Source: an uncultured Mucilaginibacter sp.
GTDB taxonomy: Bacteria; Bacteroidota; Bacteroidia; Sphingobacteriales; Sphingobacteriaceae
NCBI GenBank assembly: GCA_903891475.1
Contig: CAITEP010000008.1
Span: 1 to 64,000, forward strand
Reading direction: 5' to 3'
Length of the DNA: 64,000 nucleotides
A program made the translations under genes and the position numbers. The notes beneath the pieces were generated by a model. It was not told where the DNA came from. It saw only the letters and a program-made list of their open reading frames with translations, and searched no databases. Positions within the stretch are counted from its first letter, which is position 1, and every line of letters begins with the position of its first letter. This document shows, piece after piece, positions 8,478 to 17,183 of the stretch.

Positions 8478-9752
8478 TTATAAACCTGTGGCTATTGTTT
8501 TTAAGCCTCTTTCTTTTATTAAGGTTTCTCTCACCTTTAGTTTTCTAAATACTTCTAAAGGATTTAAGGCGCCACCGGCAATCAAACTGGCCTCGGCTAT
8601 CAGTGGACGAACATCGATGCGGTAGGCTGCTTGTAAAATCTCTTGTGCCAATGCCACATCATTATTTTGCTGCGCTTCAACAAGGGCTGATTTATCGACC
8701 AATAATGCCTGCGCGTAGGCTATTTTTATTGCTTGTACCGATTGTATCAAATCTTCTATCGGGTCTTTTATATTGTGCGAGGCATCTATCATCCAGCCTA
8801 TGGCAGTAGCATGGTTCATGCCTCGGGCATCCATGCCTTCTACCAATTCGTTAAATATTAGAAACAATTGGTAAGGATTGATACTACCAACTGTTAAATC
8901 ATCGTCACCATACTTTGAATCGTTAAAATGGAAACCAGCAAGCTTGCCTTCCATCAGCAACAGCGAAACTATTTGCTCAATATTGGTGCCTTGCAGATGA
9001 TGTCCTAAATCAACCAAGGTAGCCGCTTTAGGTCCCAATTTGGAAGCCAATAAATGTGATTGCCCCCAATCGGCAATGGTGGTTGAATAAAAGTTCGGTT
9101 CGTAGGGTTTATATTCTATCCAAATTTTCCAATCCTCTGGTAGTCGACTATAAATTTCTTGTAAGCTTTCCAAGGTATTTTGAAACGCTTTACGAAAGTT
9201 TAACTGCCCCGGGAAGTTCGACCCATCCGACAGCCAGACGGATAATGCTCTAGAGCCTAATTGCTTCCCATATTTTATTACCTCCAAATTATGGTCAATT
9301 GCCTGTTGCCTCACTGCTTTATCAACATGGTGCAAGGAGCCAAACTTATAACTTAAAGGCTGATTGGCTTGGTCTTGAAAAGTATTTGAGTTTACCGCGT
9401 CAAAATGTAACCCATGCTCCTTGGCAAGGGCTATTATTGCATTCGCGTTTTCGGGAATATCCCATGGGATATGTAAGGAGATTGAATTACTTGATTTATT
9501 GAGCGCGTGAATTATGCCTACATCTTCTATTTTTTCTTCCAAGCTACGAGGTTCCCCACCTCCCGAAAACCTACCAAAACGTGTACCACCAGTACCCAAT
9601 GCCCAACTTGGAATGGTAACATTAAAATCCGAAATTTTATTTACAATGCTTTTTATATCAGGAATTTGAGATGATAAGTACTCAAACTGCTGTATATGTT
9701 TAGTCAAGTGTGGATGATTTAATTCATCAATTTCACTACCATTTAATTTCAT
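8478..9752 (-). CDS. rhaI: L-rhamnose isomerase (Pseudomonas-type, RhaI)
   Basis: Interconverts L-rhamnose and L-rhamnulose in the cytoplasm, first step of the phosphorylating pathway. The 424-residue TIM-barrel protein belongs to the RhaI type rather than enteric RhaA. The metal-binding residues of the P. stutzeri enzyme have clear counterparts: E213 in IEYKPYEP, D248 in LVDLGHH, H275 in FHFNDSKYGDDD and D323 in GWMIDASHN. An N-terminal PSWALGTGGTRFGRF block is also typical. It sits between the aldolase-dehydrogenase (37-base gap) and the kinase (18-base gap) in one leftward operon. Confidence 0.92.
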   Translation of the reverse strand: MKLNGSEIDELNHPHLTKHIQQFEYLSSQIPDIKSIVNKISDFNVTIPSWALGTGGTRFGRFSGGGEPRSLEEKIEDVGIIHALNKSSNSISLHIPWDIPENANAIIALAKEHGLHFDAVNSNTFQDQANQPLSYKFGSLHHVDKAVRQQAIDHNLEVIKYGKQLGSRALSVWLSDGSNFPGQLNFRKAFQNTLESLQEIYSRLPEDWKIWIEYKPYEPNFYSTTIADWGQSHLLASKLGPKAATLVDLGHHLQGTNIEQIVSLLLMEGKLAGFHFNDSKYGDDDLTVGSINPYQLFLIFNELVEGMDARGMNHATAIGWMIDASHNIKDPIEDLIQSVQAIKIAYAQALLVDKSALVEAQQNNDVALAQEILQAAYRIDVRPLIAEASLIAGGALNPLEVFRKLKVRETLIKERGLKTIATGL

Positions 9753-9789
9753 ATTTTAAATTGGTTTGTTATCCCGATAGTTTTAAAAA

Positions 9790-11910
9790 TTATCTTACAA
9801 AAGCTGCCGCAACCCCGCCATCAACATTCAACACATTCCCTGTTGATTTATTTAGCAAGCCACCGGTTAAGGCAAAACATGCATTGGCTATGTCAATAGG
9901 TAATATGGTTTGGTTTAAAAGGGTGCGTTTGGCATAAAAGGCAGGTAATTCTTCTACTGTAATACCATAGGCTTTTGCGCGCCCTTCGGCCCAGCCGCCG
10001 GCCCAAATATTACTATCGCTTATTACCGCATCAGGGTTTACAATGTTTACCCTAATGTTATCGGCTCCTAACTCTGCCGCGTTTAAATGGCTTAAATGTA
10101 ATTGGGCAGCTTTCGCACTGCCATATCCGGCATTATTCGGGCCGCTAACCAAGGCGTTTTTACTGACGATATTTATGAAATCCCCACCAATAGCTTGTTT
10201 TTTCATTACCTCAACAACTGCCTGGGTAGTAAAAAATTGCCCTTTTACCAATACATCGTACAACAAGTCCCAATCCTTTTCGGTATGGTCGGCTATGGAT
10301 TTGGAGATGGATAGGCCGGCATTATTTACAACAAGGTCAACCCCTCCAAAATTCAGGATAGCTGTATCGATGGCTTGTTGTATGTCATCCATTTTGGTAA
10401 CATCTAAAACAGCCGAGGTTACCGCATCATTACCGAATAGCTTTTTAAATTCCTCCACCGCCCCAGCTAACCTATCGGCATTCATATCATTTAATAAAAC
10501 TACCGCGCCTTCTTCGGCAAATTTCTTGGCGATGGCTTTTCCTATGCCTCCTGCACTACCTGTAACCAAGGCAATTCTACCCGAAAGTGCCTTTGGTTTT
10601 GGCATGCGCTGCAATTTGGCTTCTTCTAAAAGCCAATATTCAATATCAAATGCTTCTTGGCGTGGCAAGGAGGTATATTCTGAAATGGCCTCCGCTCCTT
10701 TCATAACATTAATGGCATTGATATAAAATTCGGAGGCTACCCTGGCTGTTTGTTTATCCTTCGCGAAGGTGAACATGCCAACACCCGGATAAAGAATCAC
10801 CACCGGATTGCTATCGCGAATAGCCGGACTATTCACATGTTTACATGCATTATAATAATCGGTATATAATTGTCTATAACCTTCAAAAGCTGGTAATAAC
10901 TTTGCTTTAATGCTATCTACATCAGTTAAATCGGCATTGGGAGCTAAATCCAACACCAGCGGACTAATTTTGGTGCGTAAAAAATGGTCGGGGCAGCTGG
11001 TACCCATGGGTGCTAAACGCTCCAAATCGTTTGAATTTATAAACTCTAAAGCCCTTGGGTCGTCGGTAAAGTGCCCAATCATTTTGGTGTTTGATGAGCA
11101 AAAACCTCGTAAAATTGGTGCCAATGCAATCGCTTGTTTTTTACGCTCGGTTTCGGGCAAACTCTGCAGTTTCGCGCCTCCAAAAACAGGTGCTTTTTTT
11201 CCATAATTTTGCTCCAAAAATTCGGCGCACTTTTCAATTACTTCAAGTGTGTTTATATAACTCTCGTACGCGGTATCGCCCCAGGTAAACAAGCCGTGTG
11301 AGCCAAGCATAATACCACGAATGTTCGGATTATTATCCAAACAAGCTTTTAATTGCAGACCCAAGTCGAAACCAGGGCGTTGCCAATCAACCCAGCCTAT
11401 GGTGCCTTTAAAAAGTTCCTGCGTAATGCGTTTACCATCCTTTGCTGCCGCAATGGCTATTGCCGCGTCGGGATGCAGATGGTCGATGTGTTTAAATGGT
11501 AAAAAGCCATGCAATGGTGTATCAATGGAGGGTGCTTTCGAGTTGAGGTCGTATATGCAATGGTTAAATAGTTCCACCATTTCATCTTCAAATGCTAAAC
11601 CTTTATACACATTTTTTAGGCTTCGCAACCTATCAACATACAAAGCGGCTAAACCACTTTTCTTTAAGGTACCAATATCACCACCCGAACCTTTTATCCA
11701 CATTACTTCAACAGGTTGCCCTGTTAATGGGTCGGCTGCTATGGCCTTGCAGGATGTATTACCACCACCGTAGTTGGTTAACCTTAAATCGGCACCTAAC
11801 AAGTTCGAGCGGTATATTAATAGCGCTACCTCATCTCTAGCTAACTCCGCTGCCTTAGCATCGTCCCACAAATAACTTACGTGCTTATAGGTTTTATTGT
11901 TGTTTGACAT
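9790..11910 (-). CDS. rhaD: Fused rhamnulose-1-phosphate aldolase / short-chain dehydrogenase
   Basis: A 706-residue bifunctional enzyme of the RhaD aldolase-alcohol-dehydrogenase family. The N-terminal class II aldolase domain (about 20-420) cleaves rhamnulose 1-phosphate to dihydroxyacetone phosphate and L-lactaldehyde. It shows the family blocks TNYGGGNTSCK, HGFLPFKHIDHLHPD (134-148) and GSHGLFTWGD (203-212). The C-terminal SDR domain (about 443-706) should oxidise or reduce the lactaldehyde. It has TGSAGGIG at 450-457, NNAG at 529-532 and the YGSAK catalytic motif at 596-600. The ATG at 11910 (MSNNNKTYKH) is preferred over an in-frame TTG at 11955, which lies inside rhaT. It follows rhaT by 19 bases. 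Confidence 0.93.
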   Translation of the reverse strand: MSNNNKTYKHVSYLWDDAKAAELARDEVALLIYRSNLLGADLRLTNYGGGNTSCKAIAADPLTGQPVEVMWIKGSGGDIGTLKKSGLAALYVDRLRSLKNVYKGLAFEDEMVELFNHCIYDLNSKAPSIDTPLHGFLPFKHIDHLHPDAAIAIAAAKDGKRITQELFKGTIGWVDWQRPGFDLGLQLKACLDNNPNIRGIMLGSHGLFTWGDTAYESYINTLEVIEKCAEFLEQNYGKKAPVFGGAKLQSLPETERKKQAIALAPILRGFCSSNTKMIGHFTDDPRALEFINSNDLERLAPMGTSCPDHFLRTKISPLVLDLAPNADLTDVDSIKAKLLPAFEGYRQLYTDYYNACKHVNSPAIRDSNPVVILYPGVGMFTFAKDKQTARVASEFYINAINVMKGAEAISEYTSLPRQEAFDIEYWLLEEAKLQRMPKPKALSGRIALVTGSAGGIGKAIAKKFAEEGAVVLLNDMNADRLAGAVEEFKKLFGNDAVTSAVLDVTKMDDIQQAIDTAILNFGGVDLVVNNAGLSISKSIADHTEKDWDLLYDVLVKGQFFTTQAVVEVMKKQAIGGDFINIVSKNALVSGPNNAGYGSAKAAQLHLSHLNAAELGADNIRVNIVNPDAVISDSNIWAGGWAEGRAKAYGITVEELPAFYAKRTLLNQTILPIDIANACFALTGGLLNKSTGNVLNVDGGVAAAFVR

Positions 11911-11929
11911 GTTTAATAGATAAAAATAC

Positions 11930-13012
11930 TTACTTAATAGAGTTGCCGTAGCCAACTATAACAACTGATAAAATGATGGTGACAATACCGCCAATCACTG
12001 TAAACTTTGCCTTGCGGCTCACACCCTTCCACTCGTTTAAAACCAGTCCCCAAGTATTGGCTATTAAAATTATGAAGGCCATGTGCAAAATCCAGGAGCT
12101 TGCGCCATTGCCTAGCCTGCTCTCGCCCATGCCATAAAAAAAGAATTGCAAAAACCATATGGTACCTGCCAAAGCCGAAAAAAGATAATTTTTTAATAAG
12201 GGCGTTTTTTTATCGGTATAGTTTGCAAAGGTTTTATTCCGGGCATTTAATATCATGCACCAAATAAAATTAGTGGTTAGGCCTCCCCATAAAATAACTA
12301 CATATATCACATTATTTTGGTAAAGGAAGTTCCCCTGCCCATGATGGCTCAATTGCCAAATGGTATTGGCAGTATCGGCCATGCTTTTGCCAGCCTCAAT
12401 TCCAAAATTAAAACAGGCGCTCAGCACACCCGAAACGATGGCTACAAAAATACCAAGACCAAATTTGTATTCCTTATTATCCTCTAAATCGGCCACTCCT
12501 GCTTTTAGTTCCTTTTCTTTCATGGTGCCCGCTAAACCACAAATAATGATGCCGATTACGCAAATCAAAATCCCGAACAATACGTATTGCCCCCACTGGC
12601 TAGTGAAAAAGATAACAATGGAATCTTTGCCTGTTTGCGGGAAGAAGTTGTAGTAAACAGATGGAATTAAAGCACCAAACACGGCGCATAATCCTAAAAT
12701 AATGGTACTACCAAGCGAGACGCCCAAATACCTAACGCCAAGCCCGTAGGTAAGGCCTCCAATGCCCCAAAGTAAGCCAAAAATATAGGTAATTAATAAA
12801 ATTTTGCCTTGGCTATGCGATATGATTTCGGTAAAGTTTGGAATAGTTAACCAGGCAGCCAAAGGCGGAACAATGAACCAGGAAAATACACCCCCAACTA
12901 TCCAAAAGCTTTCCCAGGCCCAACCTTTTACTTTTTTGTAGGGAATATAAAAACTACCCGAAGCAAAGCCTCCAAAAAAATGGAATATAACGCCAAGAAT
13001 TACTTGCATCAT
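11930..13012 (-). CDS. rhaT: L-rhamnose/H+ symporter
   Basis: Inner-membrane importer of L-rhamnose of the RhaT family. The 360-residue product is almost entirely hydrophobic, with about ten predicted helices. It begins with the typical HFFGGFASGSFYIPYKKVKGWAWESFW region and has LGVSLGSTIILGLCAVFGALIP and a C-terminal WGLVLNEWKGVSRKAK segment, all family-like. It is the first gene of the operon, so it sets expression of the three enzymes that follow. Start is one of two adjacent ATG codons (13012 or 13009). No dedicated rhamnose regulator gene is linked. Confidence 0.92.
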   Translation of the reverse strand: MMQVILGVIFHFFGGFASGSFYIPYKKVKGWAWESFWIVGGVFSWFIVPPLAAWLTIPNFTEIISHSQGKILLITYIFGLLWGIGGLTYGLGVRYLGVSLGSTIILGLCAVFGALIPSVYYNFFPQTGKDSIVIFFTSQWGQYVLFGILICVIGIIICGLAGTMKEKELKAGVADLEDNKEYKFGLGIFVAIVSGVLSACFNFGIEAGKSMADTANTIWQLSHHGQGNFLYQNNVIYVVILWGGLTTNFIWCMILNARNKTFANYTDKKTPLLKNYLFSALAGTIWFLQFFFYGMGESRLGNGASSWILHMAFIILIANTWGLVLNEWKGVSRKAKFTVIGGIVTIILSVVIVGYGNSIK

Positions 13013-13094
13013 TTAGAAAATTTTTGATTTATAATTGTTATACAAAAGCAAATAAAAGTAGATAAATAACTTTCATCTATTGGTATGTATCTAT

Positions 13095-13102
13095 CAAAAC
13101 TA
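13095..13102 (-). promoter_or_regulatory. Candidate -7 box of the rhamnose operon
   Basis: TAGTTTTG on the minus strand fits TAnnTTTG, about 83 bases upstream of rhaT. No matching TTG box at the usual spacing is visible, which could mean an activator-dependent promoter or a chance match. Confidence 0.35.
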
Positions 13103-13268
13103 TGAAAAAAATGATGTAAAGTATATAATGGAAAATTATTTTGGCTGGTTTAGTCTGTTTAAATTTATCGTATTTGTAATTAATTAGAGGAACTTTAAAA
13201 TTTGATTTTTGTAATCAATAATCTGGTAAAATAAACCAAATTTGCACTCTTAATAACAATAAAAGGTA

Positions 13269-14366
13269 ATGAAACGATTTTTTGAAGGATGGACGGGTCT
13301 CATTCAACCCTGGTTATGGAACATCATCATCATTGTAGCTGCTATCCTACTTGGATTGCTTATTAAAACCATTATCAAATTATTGCTGAGGCTTTCTAAA
13401 AATACGGGTGAGTATTCCTTATACCGTAGCCTTTTAGTGCACGTAGGGCAACCGATGAACCACTTAATACCTTTGGTAGTTATCAACATCATGCTTCCAT
13501 TGGTCGATCTTGGTCACGATTATTATAACATCATGGCTCAATGCTTTTATATCGCCTTGATTATCTCGTTTTCCATCACACTTATACGGTCGATCAGGGT
13601 ATTTGAAGATTTTGTATACCATACCTACGATTTAAATAAACCCGATAATTTTAAGGAGCGTAAAATCCGAACACAGCTTAAATTTATCCGTAAGGTAACC
13701 ATCGGGCTCATCGTATTTATTACCATTGCGGTTATATTATTAAGTTTTGATAGTGTGCGTAAAATTGGCGCGGGTTTGCTTACCGGTGTTGGTATCAGTA
13801 GTATTTTGGTTGGTTTGGCAGCACAAAAATCGCTCTCAAATTTACTGGCCGGTTTTCAAATAGCGTTTACGCAACCTATTCGTATTGATGATGTTTTACT
13901 GGTGGAGGGAGAATGGGGCAGAGTGGAGGATATTACCTTTACTTATGTGGTATTGAAGATATGGGATGAGCGACGCCTGATATTGCCTATTAACTACTTT
14001 ATTGAAAAGCCTTTTCAAAATTGGTCAAGGATATCGACGGAAATTTTGGGTACGGTATTTCTGTATCTTGATTATTCGGTACCAATTGAAGCCTTGAGAG
14101 CCGAGTTTACCAGATTGTTAGAACAAAGTGAACTTTGGGATGGAAGAAAAAATACCGTTCAAGTAACTAATTCAACCGATAAAGCCGTTGAAATAAGATT
14201 TTTATTGAGTTCTGATAATTCCTCGCATGCCTTTGATCTTCGTTGTTATGTGCGAGAGAATTTAATTAAGTTTATCAGAGAACAATATCCTAATAGCTTA
14301 CCAATTAACCGCGTATCGATTGAAAATAAGGTAAACACGCCAACTTCTGAAAATTTAATTATTTAA
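13269..14366 (+). CDS. MscS-family small mechanosensitive channel
   Basis: A 365-residue inner-membrane channel that would release solutes on hypo-osmotic shock. Predicted helices lie near residues 16-38, 64-80, 88-108 and 142-160. The pore-lining and beta-domain entry block (about 165-210: IGAGLLTGVGISS, then GLAAQKSLSNLLAGFQIAF and QPIRIDDVL) is the MscS hallmark, followed by GEWGRVEDITFTYVVL and LPINYFIEKPFQNWSR. It is longer than E. coli MscS because of additional N-terminal helices. It is divergent from the rhamnose operon and convergent with the GH130 gene. No functional link to either is evident. Confidence 0.9.
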   Translation: MKRFFEGWTGLIQPWLWNIIIIVAAILLGLLIKTIIKLLLRLSKNTGEYSLYRSLLVHVGQPMNHLIPLVVINIMLPLVDLGHDYYNIMAQCFYIALIISFSITLIRSIRVFEDFVYHTYDLNKPDNFKERKIRTQLKFIRKVTIGLIVFITIAVILLSFDSVRKIGAGLLTGVGISSILVGLAAQKSLSNLLAGFQIAFTQPIRIDDVLLVEGEWGRVEDITFTYVVLKIWDERRLILPINYFIEKPFQNWSRISTEILGTVFLYLDYSVPIEALRAEFTRLLEQSELWDGRKNTVQVTNSTDKAVEIRFLLSSDNSSHAFDLRCYVRENLIKFIREQYPNSLPINRVSIENKVNTPTSENLII

Positions 14367-14384
14367 ACTTAGCATTACCTTCAA

Positions 14385-15557
14385 CTATTGCTTATAGGCA
14401 ACCGCGATTTTAGAATCCGCGGTACCATAATACAAATACCAATGTTTGTTAAAATTGATTAATCCTTCTACAAAACAAACTTGGTTTACTTGTCCGGTTA
14501 TTTCATAAGGTTTGTCGGGTTTAATGAACGAACTTTCCGAACGTTGTAAAACTTTGGTAGGGTCATTTTTATCGAACAAAACCTGCCCGGCAGAATAGGT
14601 TCCGGTTTGCAATGTTTTATCACCTATTTTTTGGTCATTTCTACTATTATAAATCAGTAAAATACCATTATCAGTCAGCATTGCAGGGGGCCCCGACTCC
14701 ACCAAATCGCTATCAAATTTACCATTTCGGGTATTCAAAATAACCTTTAAATCAGCCATTAGCGGGCTACCTAAATTTAATCTTGCATCATTTTTTTCGG
14801 TACCCGATAGCATTAATGGAGTCCAATTTATCAAATCAACCGAGGTAGCTGCCCAAATTTGTTTATCACCCCAATACATCCAATACTTGTTATTAATTTT
14901 TGTGGCTACAATTTTACCATTTACATAAGTACTTACTATGGAGCCCGATTTACTCCAAGCATTGGCATACTTACCATTAAAAGCTTTTGCGAAAACAGCT
15001 CCATACTTTTTCCAATGCAATAAATCGGTTGAAGTTGCTACCAATAAGCGAGCAGTTTTGCCATCAAAGGCAGTATAGGTCATATAATAAGTTCCATAGC
15101 TATCTTCCACTATCCTTGGGTCCTCACATCCCCCTTCCCATTCCAATTTTTTGAATTCATCATTAGCAGGATAAAATACCGGGTTAGGTAATCGGGTAAA
15201 ATGGATGGCATCAGTACTTATTGCCAAACCCAATCTTGATGTCCCTGCTGGTTTACCTATTTTATCCTGCGCACGGTACAGCATATAAATTTTACCATCT
15301 TTATTTACTATTGCAGGATTAAATACATCCTTCTCTTCCCATAAAACACTTTTATGCAAAATTGGATCAAGGAAGGTTCCTTTTCCCGGTGTAAGGATTG
15401 GGTTAACACTATCAATTTTTACAAATGGTATTAATTGCCAATTATGAGTAACGTTTACCGATTGAATTGCTTTTGAAGCACCATTATTAGCAGAGTGGTT
15501 ATTGCAACTAAACAGGCAAAAAGCAATTGCAATAATGAGGAGTGAAAATTTTAACAT
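14385..15557 (-). CDS. GH130-like five-bladed beta-propeller glycosidase lipoprotein
   Basis: A 390-residue lipoprotein (CLFSC, Cys at residue 18) of the GH43/GH130 beta-propeller superfamily. The blocks KDVFNPAIV, YMLYRAQD, GLAISTDAIHF and especially GGCEDPRIV (about 142-150, with the EDPR core) with YYMTYTAFDG point to GH130. That family contains mannoside phosphorylases and hydrolases acting on beta-mannosides. The lipoprotein signal argues for a hydrolase rather than a cytoplasmic phosphorylase. The ATG at 15557 is chosen over a TTG at 15605 because it gives the lipobox. It lies last in the leftward haloperoxidase/GH65 block but behind a strong terminator-like hairpin, so it may be expressed separately. 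Confidence 0.72.
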   Translation of the reverse strand: MLKFSLLIIAIAFCLFSCNNHSANNGASKAIQSVNVTHNWQLIPFVKIDSVNPILTPGKGTFLDPILHKSVLWEEKDVFNPAIVNKDGKIYMLYRAQDKIGKPAGTSRLGLAISTDAIHFTRLPNPVFYPANDEFKKLEWEGGCEDPRIVEDSYGTYYMTYTAFDGKTARLLVATSTDLLHWKKYGAVFAKAFNGKYANAWSKSGSIVSTYVNGKIVATKINNKYWMYWGDKQIWAATSVDLINWTPLMLSGTEKNDARLNLGSPLMADLKVILNTRNGKFDSDLVESGPPAMLTDNGILLIYNSRNDQKIGDKTLQTGTYSAGQVLFDKNDPTKVLQRSESSFIKPDKPYEITGQVNQVCFVEGLINFNKHWYLYYGTADSKIAVAYKQ

Positions 15558-15582
15558 GTATGTTTTGTTATTAATTGTAAAT

Positions 15583-15610
15583 AAAAAAGGCAGCCGGAAA
15601 ACCAACTGCC
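15583..15610 (-). terminator. Terminator or attenuator just upstream of the GH130 gene
   Basis: On the minus strand GGCAGTTGG and CCGGCTGCC pair over nine positions (two as G-U) around a TTTT loop, followed by six T. It ends only about 26 bases before the GH130 ATG. That is too close for a separate promoter to fit between them, so it may act as an attenuator in the GH130 leader, or as the terminator of the haloperoxidase operon. Confidence 0.55.
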
Positions 15611-15837
15611 CTACAACTATATTTATTGAATCTCACTACAACTAATAACTCATCTAATTCATTTACAATCATAAAGATACAAAGAGCATATTATTTAGGA
15701 GACAACATTTTTTTTTAGACTTCTTAATTTTAAGAGAAATATAAATAAATCAGGACCACGATAATTATAAAGACATATAAATCAAATATTTATATCATAG
15801 CCATGCTATTTTTTTATAAATATTTTTTAGCAATATG

Positions 15838-17166
15838 CTAATTCCTTTTCATTTTTAATTTTTTCACAATGGAGTCGCCAACAATTGTCCCCATTTTATT
15901 TGAAACAATACATGAATTATGAAAATGTACTCCGCCATAAAATCGAGCCCAAATGTTTTCTTTGGCTGCGTCTTTAAATGATTTAAATGACCTACTTTTT
16001 ATTCCAAATTCAAGTTCTGATGTATCGGTATAAGCCAAATTTTCACCTAATACACTGGTTAATGCTTCCGCGGCGGCGGCAGATATAGTTGTATGCCCGC
16101 AAGTATACTCTGGAAATGGAGGAGTTTGTAAATGTGGTCTCCAATCCGGGTCAAAGTATTTGTTAATTACCGTTTCAGGACGAACAGTTTTAAAAGTATA
16201 TTTGGCCGACCAACATTCAATAAATGCGTCGAACAAAGCGATTGAGGTTTTTGCATAGGCACAAACCGTTTTTCCAAAATCAGATTTTGTTTTCTCGGCA
16301 CCTATACCTACAATACTCATCCAATGCCCGGGTGGGGAAAATTTTTTAGTAATAAACATTACATGTCCACTTATATTCAACTTTCCAGGGTTGTCATCCC
16401 AGAAATCGGCCATGTGGGTTTGTTCAGGATTTAAATAGTCAATGGCATTTTTGCTATATATAACATCTTTGTAATATAGGCTGGAAGTATCTTTTATATT
16501 AAATTCAGGCGGAGTCGGAACTTTATAATTCTTTAAATTATTTAAGACCATAGGTCTTATTTCAGCCCAATGTGGTTCAACAGCTTGAGCATATGCGGGT
16601 GGTGTGGGTATCCAACGTCCTATGGAATCTTTAACTGTAAATTTAGAGGAACTTCTGGTTTTTAAATAATTATCCTTTTTACTCCAACCAATAATTGATT
16701 TTACGAGCGCTTTTACATAATTTTCAGTTTCATTAATCATTTCAGCTGGCATTCCGTGTTCAACGGCTAAATTGTGAATGCTATCAGTATAGAGTTTCAT
16801 ACTCCCTTCCGGAAATGTTACCGCTTCTCCAACTTTGCAAAAAGCAAGCAGTGACGCATATTCAAAATCAATATTTTCCTTGTTTAATGGTTTTGCAACT
16901 GCTGAAAGTCCATTAAGTTGCCCAACAAGTGATTGATATTTCTCTGGATAACCCGCCGCTATTGCTTCGTAACCAGCAATACTTGCATATGCGTAATTTC
17001 TGGAGGCTACAACAGGAGTAAAGTTATTTCCCATTACTACCCCATTTAGTTCATGAACGGTACGACTGTATAAAAGAGGATCGTGCAGGATGTTTTTGTA
17101 ATCATTTTTTTTACAGGATGTAAAAAAAAGCAATAACACACATGGTATAAAATATAAGTACTTCAT
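15838..17166 (-). CDS. Vanadium-dependent haloperoxidase / PAP2-type lipoprotein (copy 1)
   Basis: A 442-residue lipoprotein (lipobox FTSC, Cys 18) of the vanadium haloperoxidase/acid phosphatase (PAP2) superfamily. These enzymes bind vanadate or phosphate; haloperoxidases oxidise halides with peroxide, phosphatases hydrolyse phosphoesters. All three motif parts are present in the last 130 residues: K-x6-RP in KYTFKTVRP, a GH pair in EYTCGHTTIS, and R-x5-H in ARFYGGVH. The usual PSGH Ser is Cys in this copy. ATG at 17166 is used; the adjacent TTG is an artefact. It is 17 bases downstream of the GH65 gene, in one operon with its paralogue. Sequence alone does not decide peroxidase versus phosphatase. 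Confidence 0.75.
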   Translation of the reverse strand: MKYLYFIPCVLLLFFTSCKKNDYKNILHDPLLYSRTVHELNGVVMGNNFTPVVASRNYAYASIAGYEAIAAGYPEKYQSLVGQLNGLSAVAKPLNKENIDFEYASLLAFCKVGEAVTFPEGSMKLYTDSIHNLAVEHGMPAEMINETENYVKALVKSIIGWSKKDNYLKTRSSSKFTVKDSIGRWIPTPPAYAQAVEPHWAEIRPMVLNNLKNYKVPTPPEFNIKDTSSLYYKDVIYSKNAIDYLNPEQTHMADFWDDNPGKLNISGHVMFITKKFSPPGHWMSIVGIGAEKTKSDFGKTVCAYAKTSIALFDAFIECWSAKYTFKTVRPETVINKYFDPDWRPHLQTPPFPEYTCGHTTISAAAAEALTSVLGENLAYTDTSELEFGIKSRSFKSFKDAAKENIWARFYGGVHFHNSCIVSNKMGTIVGDSIVKKLKMKRN

Positions 17167-17183
17167 CAAGAAAAAATTATAAA

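Noticed and set aside
10043-10726. Rightward open frame of 227 codons
   Set aside because: Lies antisense across the rhaD dehydrogenase domain, whose frame has all expected motifs. The antisense frame is an artefact of codon usage.
11321-11773. Rightward open frame of 150 codons
   Set aside because: Antisense to the aldolase domain of rhaD; Cys/Ser/Pro-rich with no domain.
11911-11955. N-terminal extension of rhaD from a TTG
   Set aside because: The TTG lies within the rhaT coding region; the ATG at 11910 follows the rhaT stop with normal spacing.
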